Assembly: GCA_018372555.1 (NCBI GenBank) | Contig: JAHAIU010000119.1 | Coordinates: 1-8,401 of the forward strand | Source: Clostridium sp. | GTDB lineage: Bacteria > Bacillota > Clostridia > Clostridiales > Clostridiaceae | DNA length: 8,401 nt | Direction of reading: 5' to 3' | Part shown: positions 1-5,290 of the stretch, piece after piece | How the letters are laid out: every line of letters starts with the position of its first letter | Position numbering within the stretch: position 1 is the stretch's first letter | Position numbers and translations under genes: made by a program | Notes under the pieces: generated by a model | What the model was told of the DNA's origin: nothing | Database searches by the model: none | Seen by the model: only the letters and a program-made list of their open reading frames with translations

Positions 1-107
1 TTGAACCATTTTTCTTCTTAATTCCAATTGGATATGTATTTCTTCTAATTGGAGCACTTATGCTTGGATTTAAAGGATTAAGTAATATATATAAAAAAAC
101 TGTCTAG
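1..107 (+). CDS. C-terminal end of an unidentified membrane protein (partial)
   Basis: An open frame enters from the left edge (codons from base 3) and stops at TAG 105-107, giving 34 residues. It is strongly hydrophobic (PFFFLIPIGYVFLLIGALML), followed by a short basic cytoplasmic-type tail ending KGLSNIYKKTV. That is the pattern of a last transmembrane helix with a positive-inside C-terminus. The family cannot be recognised from this fragment. The stop codon lies inside the left arm of the terminator hairpin shared with the convergent permease gene, which supports this being a genuine gene end. Reading frame and stop are seen directly; membrane location is inferred from hydrophobicity. Confidence 0.6.
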   Translation, partial: EPFFFLIPIGYVFLLIGALMLGFKGLSNIYKKTV

Positions 108-145
108 TATATAATTTATTAATTACATACTAGACAGTAATATTC
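92..145. terminator. Bidirectional intrinsic terminator between convergent genes
   Basis: A perfect 12-bp stem pairs 99-110 (ACTGTCTAGTAT) with 127-138 (ATACTAGACAGT) around a 16-nt loop. The A-run at 93-99 becomes a strong U-tract for minus-strand transcripts, so it should end the permease mRNA, whose stop codon begins 10 bases away. On the plus strand the following sequence is A/T-rich but has no clean T-run, so termination of the left-edge gene is probably weaker. Confidence 0.85.
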
Positions 146-147
146 TA

Positions 148-1557
148 TTATTTAGATATATTTGTCCTCTTAGCTATATAAGGTAAAATTAATCCTAAAG
201 CTATTAATATAAATGGAGTTATAACATTTAGTGCTAGTTGGAATATATCTTTTGAATACATACCACCTATACAAGCAAAGGCTGTAAAGGCAAAACACCA
301 AGCTCCTAATACTATTCCTAAACTTTTATTTTTCACAAAATAATATTCTCTTTGGAATTTGTCATCTACTCTCTTTAATGCTATATAAGCAACAAATACC
401 CATAAATATCTTAGAGGCATACAAACTGCATTTAGTTTTACAAGCCATCTAACTAACTCATCAACACTTCCAATTCCTATTGCTGGAACTATAATTAATA
501 TTGAAACTATAACAAATATTAATTTATGTCCATTAGTGTATGCACCATTTTTATTTTGTACAAATAACTTTTCTGGAATATATCTTCTATCTCCACTATC
601 AAGTAACATACGTAATGGAGCATCAATTGAAATTATAAGTACAGCAAACTGTCCAATCATATTAGTAATCGCATAAGCTATAACAAATAAATTTCCTAAA
701 TTGTAGTATTCACCTAGCTTTTGGAATGCATAGTATGCTCCATTTGTCATTAAGTCACTTGGAATATTATTTGAATCAAACATCATTCCTAATGAAATTG
801 TTCCAAGTATTGCTGTAATTGCAACCATAATAGCTAGTGCAATCATACCTTTAGAAAATCCCTTAGCTGGGTCCTTCATTTGATTTACATATGGAGATAT
901 TTTTTCACAACCACCGACTGAAAAAACTAATATAGAAATACTTGTGAAAAAGGAAACATCAAACTTTGGAATAAAGGTACTTAATGACCAGTTAATTTCA
1001 TTTAATTGCGCATTTGTAATTGCTGGAGCTGCTATCATTAATAATATAAATAACATAGACATTACAAACATAGAAGTCCCTGCTAAAGAAGATAATTTCT
1101 TTAATGGATTTAATCCCTTAGATGCAATATACATAGCAACAACAAAAACGATTAAACAACTTATTTGTAACAATACAGTATTCATATTACTAATTCTACT
1201 GTCTTGGAATATAGCCCAACTTGATGCAATCATAAAACTATTAGGTTTTTGTGAAAGATAAGGCATATGTACAATCCAATATGTCCAACCTGCATAGTAT
1301 GCTATCTTAGGTCCTATAGTTTCTCCAACCCAAGAACTTACACCACCACCATGACTTTTAAATGCAGATCCTAATTCTCCTACCATTAATGCATATGGTA
1401 TAAAATAAATTGCAAAAATTATAAGCCAAGCTACAATTGCTTGTAATCCATTATATTCAGAAAATCCGTTAATTACATTACCAAATCCCCATACTCCTGA
1501 AAAAGCCATTAATGCAAGGCTATACCACATAATCTTTTTACTATTCTTTTCCGGCAT
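148..1557 (-). CDS. APC-superfamily amino acid permease, YjeM-like
   Basis: A 469-residue integral membrane protein with about 12 hydrophobic segments, the usual size and topology for amino acid-polyamine-organocation transporters. Visible hallmarks are the glycine-rich broken first helix (GVWGFGNVINGF, 21-32), a conserved acidic residue near E61 in LMVGELGSAF, the GGGVSSW motif at 70-76 (compare GGVF/GGIYSW in the GadC/YjeM group), and the TM6 region plus loop VFSVGGCEKISPYVNQMKDP (211-230), a typical APC signature. The opening (MPEKNSKKI...LMAFSGVWGFGN) reads most like YjeM, whose substrate is not firmly known. It probably imports or exchanges an amino acid across the cytoplasmic membrane. 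The ATG is preceded by TGAGGT at good spacing. It appears monocistronic, ending in the hairpin at 99-138. Glutamate/GABA antiport is possible but cannot be assigned. Confidence 0.9.
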   Translation of the reverse strand: MPEKNSKKIMWYSLALMAFSGVWGFGNVINGFSEYNGLQAIVAWLIIFAIYFIPYALMVGELGSAFKSHGGGVSSWVGETIGPKIAYYAGWTYWIVHMPYLSQKPNSFMIASSWAIFQDSRISNMNTVLLQISCLIVFVVAMYIASKGLNPLKKLSSLAGTSMFVMSMLFILLMIAAPAITNAQLNEINWSLSTFIPKFDVSFFTSISILVFSVGGCEKISPYVNQMKDPAKGFSKGMIALAIMVAITAILGTISLGMMFDSNNIPSDLMTNGAYYAFQKLGEYYNLGNLFVIAYAITNMIGQFAVLIISIDAPLRMLLDSGDRRYIPEKLFVQNKNGAYTNGHKLIFVIVSILIIVPAIGIGSVDELVRWLVKLNAVCMPLRYLWVFVAYIALKRVDDKFQREYYFVKNKSLGIVLGAWCFAFTAFACIGGMYSKDIFQLALNVITPFILIALGLILPYIAKRTNISK

Positions 1558-1563
1558 ATTTAT

Positions 1564-1570
1564 AACCTCA
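1564..1570 (-). promoter_or_regulatory. Ribosome binding site of the permease
   Basis: On the minus strand this reads TGAGGTT, six bases before the ATG at 1555-1557. It supports the chosen start. Confidence 0.65.
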
Positions 1571-1580
1571 TTTCGATTTA

Positions 1581-1639
1581 AATAATAAAAACCACAACTA
1601 TGACAACGTCATAATTTGTAGTTTTTTATTATTTTAACA
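1581..1639 (-). promoter_or_regulatory. Permease leader: extended -10 candidate and terminator-like hairpin
   Basis: Minus-strand TGTTAAAAT (1631-1639) is a TGnTAAAAT extended -10 candidate that would start transcription near 1624. Directly downstream is a long imperfect inverted repeat (1581-1633). Its core TATGAC/GTCATA (1599-1604 and 1608-1613) is perfect around a 3-nt loop, and it continues through ACAA/TTGT and AATAAT/ATTATT. On the minus strand the last arm runs into GGTTTTTATTATTT, a U-rich tail, only about 11 bases before the ribosome binding site. It could be a 5' attenuator, an upstream terminator or a DNA operator covering the start site. The structure is seen; the function is inferred. 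Confidence 0.4.
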
Positions 1640-1810
1640 TCTTTTTAATTTAATTTAAACAATAAAATAAATTTTATATAAATAAACTTATATTAAATTT
1701 AATTTAATGATAAAATCTTATATTTAAATTGATATTACAACATCTCAAATATTCCTTTTAATTTTCTAATAAATTAATGGTTAAAATAATGTGAGTATTA
1801 AATCCTTTAG

Positions 1811-2303
1811 GTAGAGAAGATATTTTATATAAATTTTTTATATAGTCAAGAAACCCTTACAACCTTTGACTGGATACTTCGTGCACTTATTGCTTTTTCC
1901 TTTTTACGAATTATTACAAAACTCTTAGGCCAACGTTCAATATCTCAATTAAGACTTCTTGACTTTGTTATTACTTTAGTGATTGGTAATATTTATTGCT
2001 CATCCCTTATCTGATGAGAAACTTGGATTAAAAGGCTCCATTATTACAACTCTTGTTTTAACCATACTATATTTAGGCTACATTCTTAGTATGCTTAAAT
2101 CGCCTCTTCTTAGGATATTTTTTAATAATTCGACAATTCCCCTTGTTCAGAATGGTAAAATCCTTTATAAAGAGTTAAAAAAAGCAAGAATATCAATTGA
2201 TATATTATTAGAAGAATTGCGTAAAGAAAAAGTAGATGATGTGAAAAAATCCACTTCGTGGACTATGCGGTTTATCGTTATAATAAATTTATCCACCTCC
2301 TAA
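1811..2303 (+). pseudogene. DUF421 (YetF-like) membrane protein, frameshifted and truncated
   Basis: Two adjacent reading frames together spell a DUF421-family protein. Frame one (after a stop at 1808-1810) gives TLTTFDWILRALIAFSFLRI, then LGQRSISQLRLLDFVITLVI and GNI. Frame two continues IAHPLSDEKLGLKGSIITTL, further membrane sequence, and the cytoplasmic part IPLVQNGKILYKELKKARIS...LLEELRKEKVDDVKK. The switch lies near 1990-1993, where AATATTTATTGCTCAT has one T too many to read GNIIAHP. No ATG or good start precedes the first part, so the beginning is also damaged. After VDDVKK (about 2246) the family resemblance stops and the frame ends in an unrelated tail. Intact relatives are roughly 230 residues; about 150 remain. 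These proteins are membrane proteins of uncertain function. The TTG-started fragment from 1983 could be called as a small gene but is most likely not functional. Confidence 0.8.
2244..2264 (-). terminator. Short intrinsic terminator on the minus strand
   Basis: On the minus strand the stem TCCAC-GAA-GTGGA (2250-2262), extendable by a G-U and an A-T pair, is followed directly by a six-T run (2249-2244). It lies about 70 bases beyond the stop of the short minus-strand Rossmann ORF and could end that transcript. It sits at the point where DUF421 similarity stops, as if it arrived with inserted sequence. Confidence 0.5.
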
Positions 2304-2331
2304 TAGTAAAAGCTTTTTGTGACATTTAAAA

Positions 2332-2547
2332 TTAATTGCATATTGTTGCTGTAATATTAATATTATTTCTCCTTATAGTTTTGAAGTATTGCTCCCAATT
2401 ATGAGGAGAATATTTTTGCACTAATTTTATCTTAAGTAAATTTTCAACACCGACTGCACTCCAACGACAACTGATATCGGTACGTCTATTTATTTCCCTA
2501 ATTTCATGTTCTACAAAACTTGTTACTATTACATTATTTTCACTATT
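2332..2547 (-). mobile_element. Possible relic of a transposase C-terminus
   Basis: Residues 68-138 of the short Rossmann ORF (VTSFVEHEIREINRRTDISC, RWSAVGVENLLKIKLVQKY, WEQYFKTIRRN) have the feel of the end of a transposase: a basic/acidic NRR segment, then RWS..G.ENLL, then W..Y. No catalytic DDE region remains and I cannot name the IS family with confidence. Together with the terminator at 2244-2264, the ~300 bases between the two broken genes look like one inserted and degraded segment. This is an inference from pattern only. Confidence 0.3.
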
Positions 2548-2748
2548 AATTTCTTTAGGAAATACCCTTTCTACAGAATTATAATCAGTTACATCCGCTG
2601 ATAAGTTATGTATTCTTTTATCTACTAATTTATTATTTCCTAATCTTGAAATAACATAGAATTCTACGTTTTTATCTTTTTTTAACCATTGTCTAGTTAC
2701 CTCTCTACCAATATATCCGTTTCCACCAAATAATACAATTCTTTTCAT
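2332..2748 (-). CDS. Truncated NAD(P)-binding Rossmann/SDR-type protein with a foreign C-terminal tail
   Basis: This 138-residue ORF begins MKRIVLFGGNGYIGREVTRQ. The GGNGYIG dinucleotide-binding loop (8-14) and first beta strand are characteristic of atypical short-chain dehydrogenase/NAD-dependent epimerase-like proteins. It continues with YVISR (31-35) at the end of beta 2 and LSADVTDYNSVERV (49-62), where the usual D(V/L)TD acidic turn occurs. From about residue 67 the SDR pattern disappears: no catalytic YxxxK region and none of the remaining beta strands are present. Family members are normally 200-300 residues. The last 70 residues contain EIREINRRTDISCRWSAVG and VENLLKIKLV...WEQYFKTI, which do not belong to a Rossmann fold and look like a transposase tail. 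The ATG has a good AGGAGA site and a plausible promoter, so it may be expressed, but it is probably a non-functional remnant or chimera. Confidence 0.6.
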   Translation of the reverse strand: MKRIVLFGGNGYIGREVTRQWLKKDKNVEFYVISRLGNNKLVDKRIHNLSADVTDYNSVERVFPKEINSENNVIVTSFVEHEIREINRRTDISCRWSAVGVENLLKIKLVQKYSPHNWEQYFKTIRRNNINITATICN

Positions 2749-2755
2749 AATGCAC

Positions 2756-2761
2756 TCTCCT
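2756..2761 (-). promoter_or_regulatory. Ribosome binding site of the short Rossmann ORF
   Basis: Minus-strand AGGAGA lies seven bases before the ATG at 2746-2748 and fixes the start. Confidence 0.65.
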
Positions 2762-2762
2762 A

Positions 2763-2810
2763 ATCCATAGATTTATTTTATCTATGGATATTAGACATCT
2801 ATAGATATTA
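2763..2810 (-). promoter_or_regulatory. Candidate operator: palindrome plus overlapping direct repeat
   Basis: ATCCATAGA (2763-2771) and TCTATGGAT (2781-2789) form a perfect 9-bp inverted repeat with a 9-base spacer. The right arm is repeated downstream: ATCTATGGATATTA (2780-2793) and ATCTATAGATATTA (2797-2810) match at 13 of 14 bases with a 17-bp period. It overlaps the probable start point and -10 element of the short Rossmann ORF, so a repressor of SDR-type genes is a reasonable guess. The regulator itself is not in this window. Confidence 0.45.
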
Positions 2811-2818
2811 AATATCAA
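2790..2818 (-). promoter_or_regulatory. Candidate sigma-A promoter of the short Rossmann ORF
   Basis: On the minus strand TTGATA (2813-2818) and TCTAAT (2790-2795) are separated by exactly 17 bases. Transcription would start near 2783, inside the palindrome and upstream of the AGGAGA site. Confidence 0.45.
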
Positions 2819-2866
2819 CAGATTATTGATAAAAAAATGTTACTTGATTATTTATATAGCACAAAA

Positions 2867-2898
2867 AAATAGTATCTCCTAACTGTAAGATACTATTT
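2867..2898 (-). terminator. Terminator downstream of the two-component operon
   Basis: AAATAGTATCT (2867-2877) pairs perfectly over 11 bp with AGATACTATTT (2888-2898) around a 10-nt loop. On the minus strand the stem is followed by a run of T (2869-2863), so it should end the kinase transcript about 110 bases after its stop. The plus-strand side is also T-rich (TTTCTTATTTTT), so it may work both ways. Confidence 0.8.
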
Positions 2899-2905
2899 CT
2901 TATTT

Positions 2906-2992
2906 TTATAAAATACCGTACTTTCTCTTTTTCGCTCTTAAACTTTCATTTATGTGAACCATATTATTCCTTGTAACTGTAATGAAAATATC
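2906..2992 (-). pseudogene. Small relic resembling an FtsX-type ABC permease
   Basis: Between the kinase stop and its terminator an open minus-strand frame reads DIFITVTRN and then NMVHINESLRAKKRKYGIL before TAA at 2906-2908. The segment N..(h)..(S)LR.+KRKYGIL matches the conserved loop of FtsX permeases, where a helix is followed by a basic stretch and (E/Y)(F/I)G(I/M)L(R/K)A(I/L)G; the ABC permease in this window has ERTKEIGVLRALG. The reading stops just where AIG would follow. An ATG at 2960-2962 with AAGGAAT upstream could give an 18-residue peptide, but a relic of a lost transporter gene is more likely. It is short, so the assignment is tentative. Confidence 0.35.
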
Positions 2993-3005
2993 CTTAGTTA
3001 TATTA

Positions 3006-4319
3006 TTAATATGGGAGACTTATTAATATCTCAGTATATTTTCCAGGTTCACTTTCTACATGTATTTCTCCTTTAGATAAGTCAATTATTCTTTTAGAAA
3101 TAGATAGTCCTAGTCCATATCCTTCACCTTTTCTAGAGCTATCTCCTTGATAGAACTTATGAAACACTCTTTTTTTAGTATCTTCATCCATTCCACATCC
3201 ATAATCTTTTATTTTAACAAAGGCATACTCTGGATTTTTGTAGCAACATATATCTATTTCACTATTTTCTTCTGAAAACTTTATAGCATTATTGATTATA
3301 TTTATCCATACTTGCATTAAGTACTCTTCTTTTCCGTAATAAGACATATTGGTTAGATCAAAGTTAAAAGATATATTTTTATTAGTCCATTCTTTTTCAA
3401 GTAATATAACAGTCTTCCTAATTTGCTCATCTAAGAAAAACTTCTTATTTCCTTTAAAATTATCTATATTATCAAGTTTTGAAAGTGTTAAAATATTAGC
3501 TGATAACTCTGATAACCTACTAGCTTCATCAGTTATAATATTTAAATATTCTAGTCTTTCTTCTTCTGATAGCTTGGTATTTTTAAGTATAGTTGCAAAT
3601 CCATCTATAGCTGCTATTGGTGTTTTAAATTCATGGGATACATTATTAATAAAGTCAGTTTGCATATATTCTATATTCTTTAACTCTCTAGCCATAGAAT
3701 TAAATTTTTCTACAAGCATACCTACTTCATCATTACTTTTTATATCAATATTGATATCAAAGTTACCTGCAGATATTTCATTTGTAGCATCAGCTAACTT
3801 TTCTATTGGTCTTGTAAGCTTTCTTATTACAAAACTTATTATAAATGAACAAATTAATATATTAATAAATAATACTACTTTGTTTATACCCGATATAATA
3901 CGGCCTATATCTGAATAATGCTTTAATTCCAATGAAATATAAGTATTATTTATTTTTCCTACTACCTTAGCTGTAGGTCTATGAGCTACTAAATATATTA
4001 ATTTCTCTCCTTCAATGATCTTCTTTTCTTGAGATTTTCTTAGATTTAATTCATCTATATCTTTATGTATTGCTAAAACATATCCTAGTCCATCATATAA
4101 ATTAATTAAGGTATCTAATTTTTCTTCATAGTTTTTAGAGCTTTGTAATTCAGATATTATTGTTTCATATCTATTAAATAATACTTCTTCTATTTTACTG
4201 TCTATATAAGGACTTACTATTAAAAATGATAGTAAATTTCCTATTATAATAGATACAATAAAGGCTACTACAAATTTAAATTTTATAGTGTGTCTTAATT
4301 TTCTAGAACACCTAATCAT
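3006..4319 (-). CDS. Membrane sensor histidine kinase (HAMP, HisKA, HATPase)
   Basis: A 437-residue class I kinase with a complete domain set. It has a basic N-terminus, TM1 (about 15-37), an extracellular sensor region of about 105 residues with no recognised fold, TM2 (about 147-166), a HAMP linker (about 165-217, including TRPIEKLADATNEI), and the HisKA box with phospho-acceptor H229 in NNVSHEFKTPIAAI. The HATPase domain has an N box (INIINNAIKFS, 339-349), G1 box (DYGCGMDED, 372-380), F box (FHKFYQG) and G2 box (GEGYGLGLSI, 398-407). It autophosphorylates and passes phosphate to the response regulator encoded immediately upstream. Its ATG lies within the regulator's last codons (8-base overlap), implying translational coupling; its own ribosome site is weak. 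The sizeable extracellular loop separates it from BceS-type kinases, which sense through a partner transporter. The ligand is unknown; the neighbouring transporter suggests an envelope-active compound. Confidence 0.93.
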   Translation of the reverse strand: MIRCSRKLRHTIKFKFVVAFIVSIIIGNLLSFLIVSPYIDSKIEEVLFNRYETIISELQSSKNYEEKLDTLINLYDGLGYVLAIHKDIDELNLRKSQEKKIIEGEKLIYLVAHRPTAKVVGKINNTYISLELKHYSDIGRIISGINKVVLFINILICSFIISFVIRKLTRPIEKLADATNEISAGNFDINIDIKSNDEVGMLVEKFNSMARELKNIEYMQTDFINNVSHEFKTPIAAIDGFATILKNTKLSEEERLEYLNIITDEASRLSELSANILTLSKLDNIDNFKGNKKFFLDEQIRKTVILLEKEWTNKNISFNFDLTNMSYYGKEEYLMQVWINIINNAIKFSEENSEIDICCYKNPEYAFVKIKDYGCGMDEDTKKRVFHKFYQGDSSRKGEGYGLGLSISKRIIDLSKGEIHVESEPGKYTEILISLPY

Positions 4320-4989
4320 CTTCTCTTACCGCCTTATATCCAAGGCCTCTGACTGTTATGATTTCAAATTCCTTGTAATGTGAAAACTTTTCCCTTAGTC
4401 TTCTTATATGTACATTGACTGTTTGCTCATCACTTTTCACGTCCATTCCCCATATGTCATCCATCAATTGCATGCGTGTAAATATTTTATTAGGGTAGCT
4501 CAAAAGCTTGTACAACAGATAGAATTCTTTTTGTGGCAGTTCTATTTCTTCATCACCTTTTGTAACAGTTAGCTTATCATAGTCAAGTACCACATCTTTT
4601 ATAGTTAATTTATGTTCATTATTTATATTAGCTCTTCTAAGTAATGCTTTAACTCTCATTAATAATTCCTCTAAATCTATAGGCTTTACCATATAGTCAT
4701 CAATTCCTAGTTTAAATCCTAATATTTTATCTTCTTTAGATTCCTTTGCTGTAACTATGAGTATTGGTAAATTAGAGTATATTTCTCTTAATTCTTCTAT
4801 AAGCTCAAATCCATCCATATTGGGCATCATAATATCGCATATTACTAAATCTATCATATTATTATTTATTATCTCCAGTGCCTCAAGTCCATCTGTAGCA
4901 CTATAAGTTTTATATCCATTGTGAGTTAAATATACATCAATTAACTTTCTTAATTTATTATTATCTTCTACTATTAATACTTTAACCAC
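4312..4989 (-). CDS. OmpR/PhoB-family response regulator
   Basis: A 225-residue two-domain DNA-binding regulator. The receiver domain (1-118) has the acidic pair E8/D9, phospho-acceptor D52 in LVICDIMMPNMDG, T80 in LIVTAKES, and K102 in YMVKPIDL. The C-terminal winged helix (about 128-222) has the recognition-helix region QTVNVHIRRLREKF (189-202) and the wing motif ITVRGLGYKA (211-220). All key residues are present. The start is GTG (4987-4989), chosen because a strong AGGAGGG precedes it and the protein then begins in register with the family (MVKVLIVEDN). The stop overlaps the kinase start. The likely targets are its own promoter and the ABC transporter upstream, where an 11-bp-spaced direct repeat lies. 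Confidence 0.95.
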   Translation of the reverse strand: MVKVLIVEDNNKLRKLIDVYLTHNGYKTYSATDGLEALEIINNNMIDLVICDIMMPNMDGFELIEELREIYSNLPILIVTAKESKEDKILGFKLGIDDYMVKPIDLEELLMRVKALLRRANINNEHKLTIKDVVLDYDKLTVTKGDEEIELPQKEFYLLYKLLSYPNKIFTRMQLMDDIWGMDVKSDEQTVNVHIRRLREKFSHYKEFEIITVRGLGYKAVREDD

Positions 4990-4994
4990 ACTAT

Positions 4995-5001
4995 CCCTCC
5001 T
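4995..5001 (-). promoter_or_regulatory. Ribosome binding site deciding the GTG start of the response regulator
   Basis: Minus-strand AGGAGGG lies five bases before the GTG at 4987-4989. No ATG in the same frame competes, so the non-ATG start is well supported. Confidence 0.75.
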
Positions 5002-5079
5002 AAATTAATATCTATAAGTTAAAATAATATTTTTATATTTTATTAAGTTAGTTCATATGTAAAACATTTCAGTTAGGTA

Positions 5080-5108
5080 ATTACAAGATAAACTTATTTA
5101 AAAATCAA
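5080..5108 (-). promoter_or_regulatory. Candidate promoter of the two-component operon
   Basis: On the minus strand TTGATT (5103-5108) and TGTAAT (5080-5085) are separated by 17 bases, giving a leader of about 80 nt. The surrounding gap (4990-5245) is extremely AT-rich and holds no convincing ORF, so other promoter pairings are possible. Confidence 0.35.
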
Positions 5109-5245
5109 AATATATATATGCTTTCAATTAATATAATTTATTTTCGAAACTATTTTTCACTTAAAATAACATAAGTCCTCAAAATTTAATTACTTATTGA
5201 AACATATATAATAGGATTTTACTATATTTTCTGCTTAATATTAAT

Positions 5246-5277
5246 AGGCTATCTTAATTTATATCTTAAGATAGCCT
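5246..5277 (-). terminator. Hairpin terminator after the ABC transporter gene
   Basis: AGGCTATCTTAA (5246-5257) pairs with TTAAGATAGCCT (5266-5277) in a perfect 12-bp stem with an 8-nt loop, beginning 13 bases beyond the transporter stop. The minus-strand tail (ATTAATATTAAG) is A/T-rich but lacks a pure T-run, so some readthrough into the two-component genes is conceivable. Confidence 0.7.
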
Positions 5278-5290
5278 TTATATTTATTTC

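Noticed and set aside
944..1261. Plus-strand open frame of 105 codons
   Set aside because: It lies wholly inside the well-supported permease gene on the other strand, has no ribosome site, and encodes a low-complexity Ile/Asn-rich sequence typical of an antisense shadow.
1640..1810. AT-rich gap upstream of the DUF421 remnant as a possible origin or riboswitch
   Set aside because: There are no repeated boxes, conserved riboswitch-like cores or stable GC-containing stems; only AT-rich low-complexity sequence is visible.
3349..3918. Plus-strand open frame of 189 codons opposite the kinase
   Set aside because: Its Ser/Leu/Ile-rich sequence is the complement of kinase coding sequence; the kinase has every catalytic box, so this frame is a shadow.
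5246..5277. Transporter and two-component genes as a single operon
   Set aside because: A 12-bp hairpin and about 300 bases separate the transporter stop from the regulator start, with a plausible promoter in between, so two units are more likely, although readthrough cannot be excluded.
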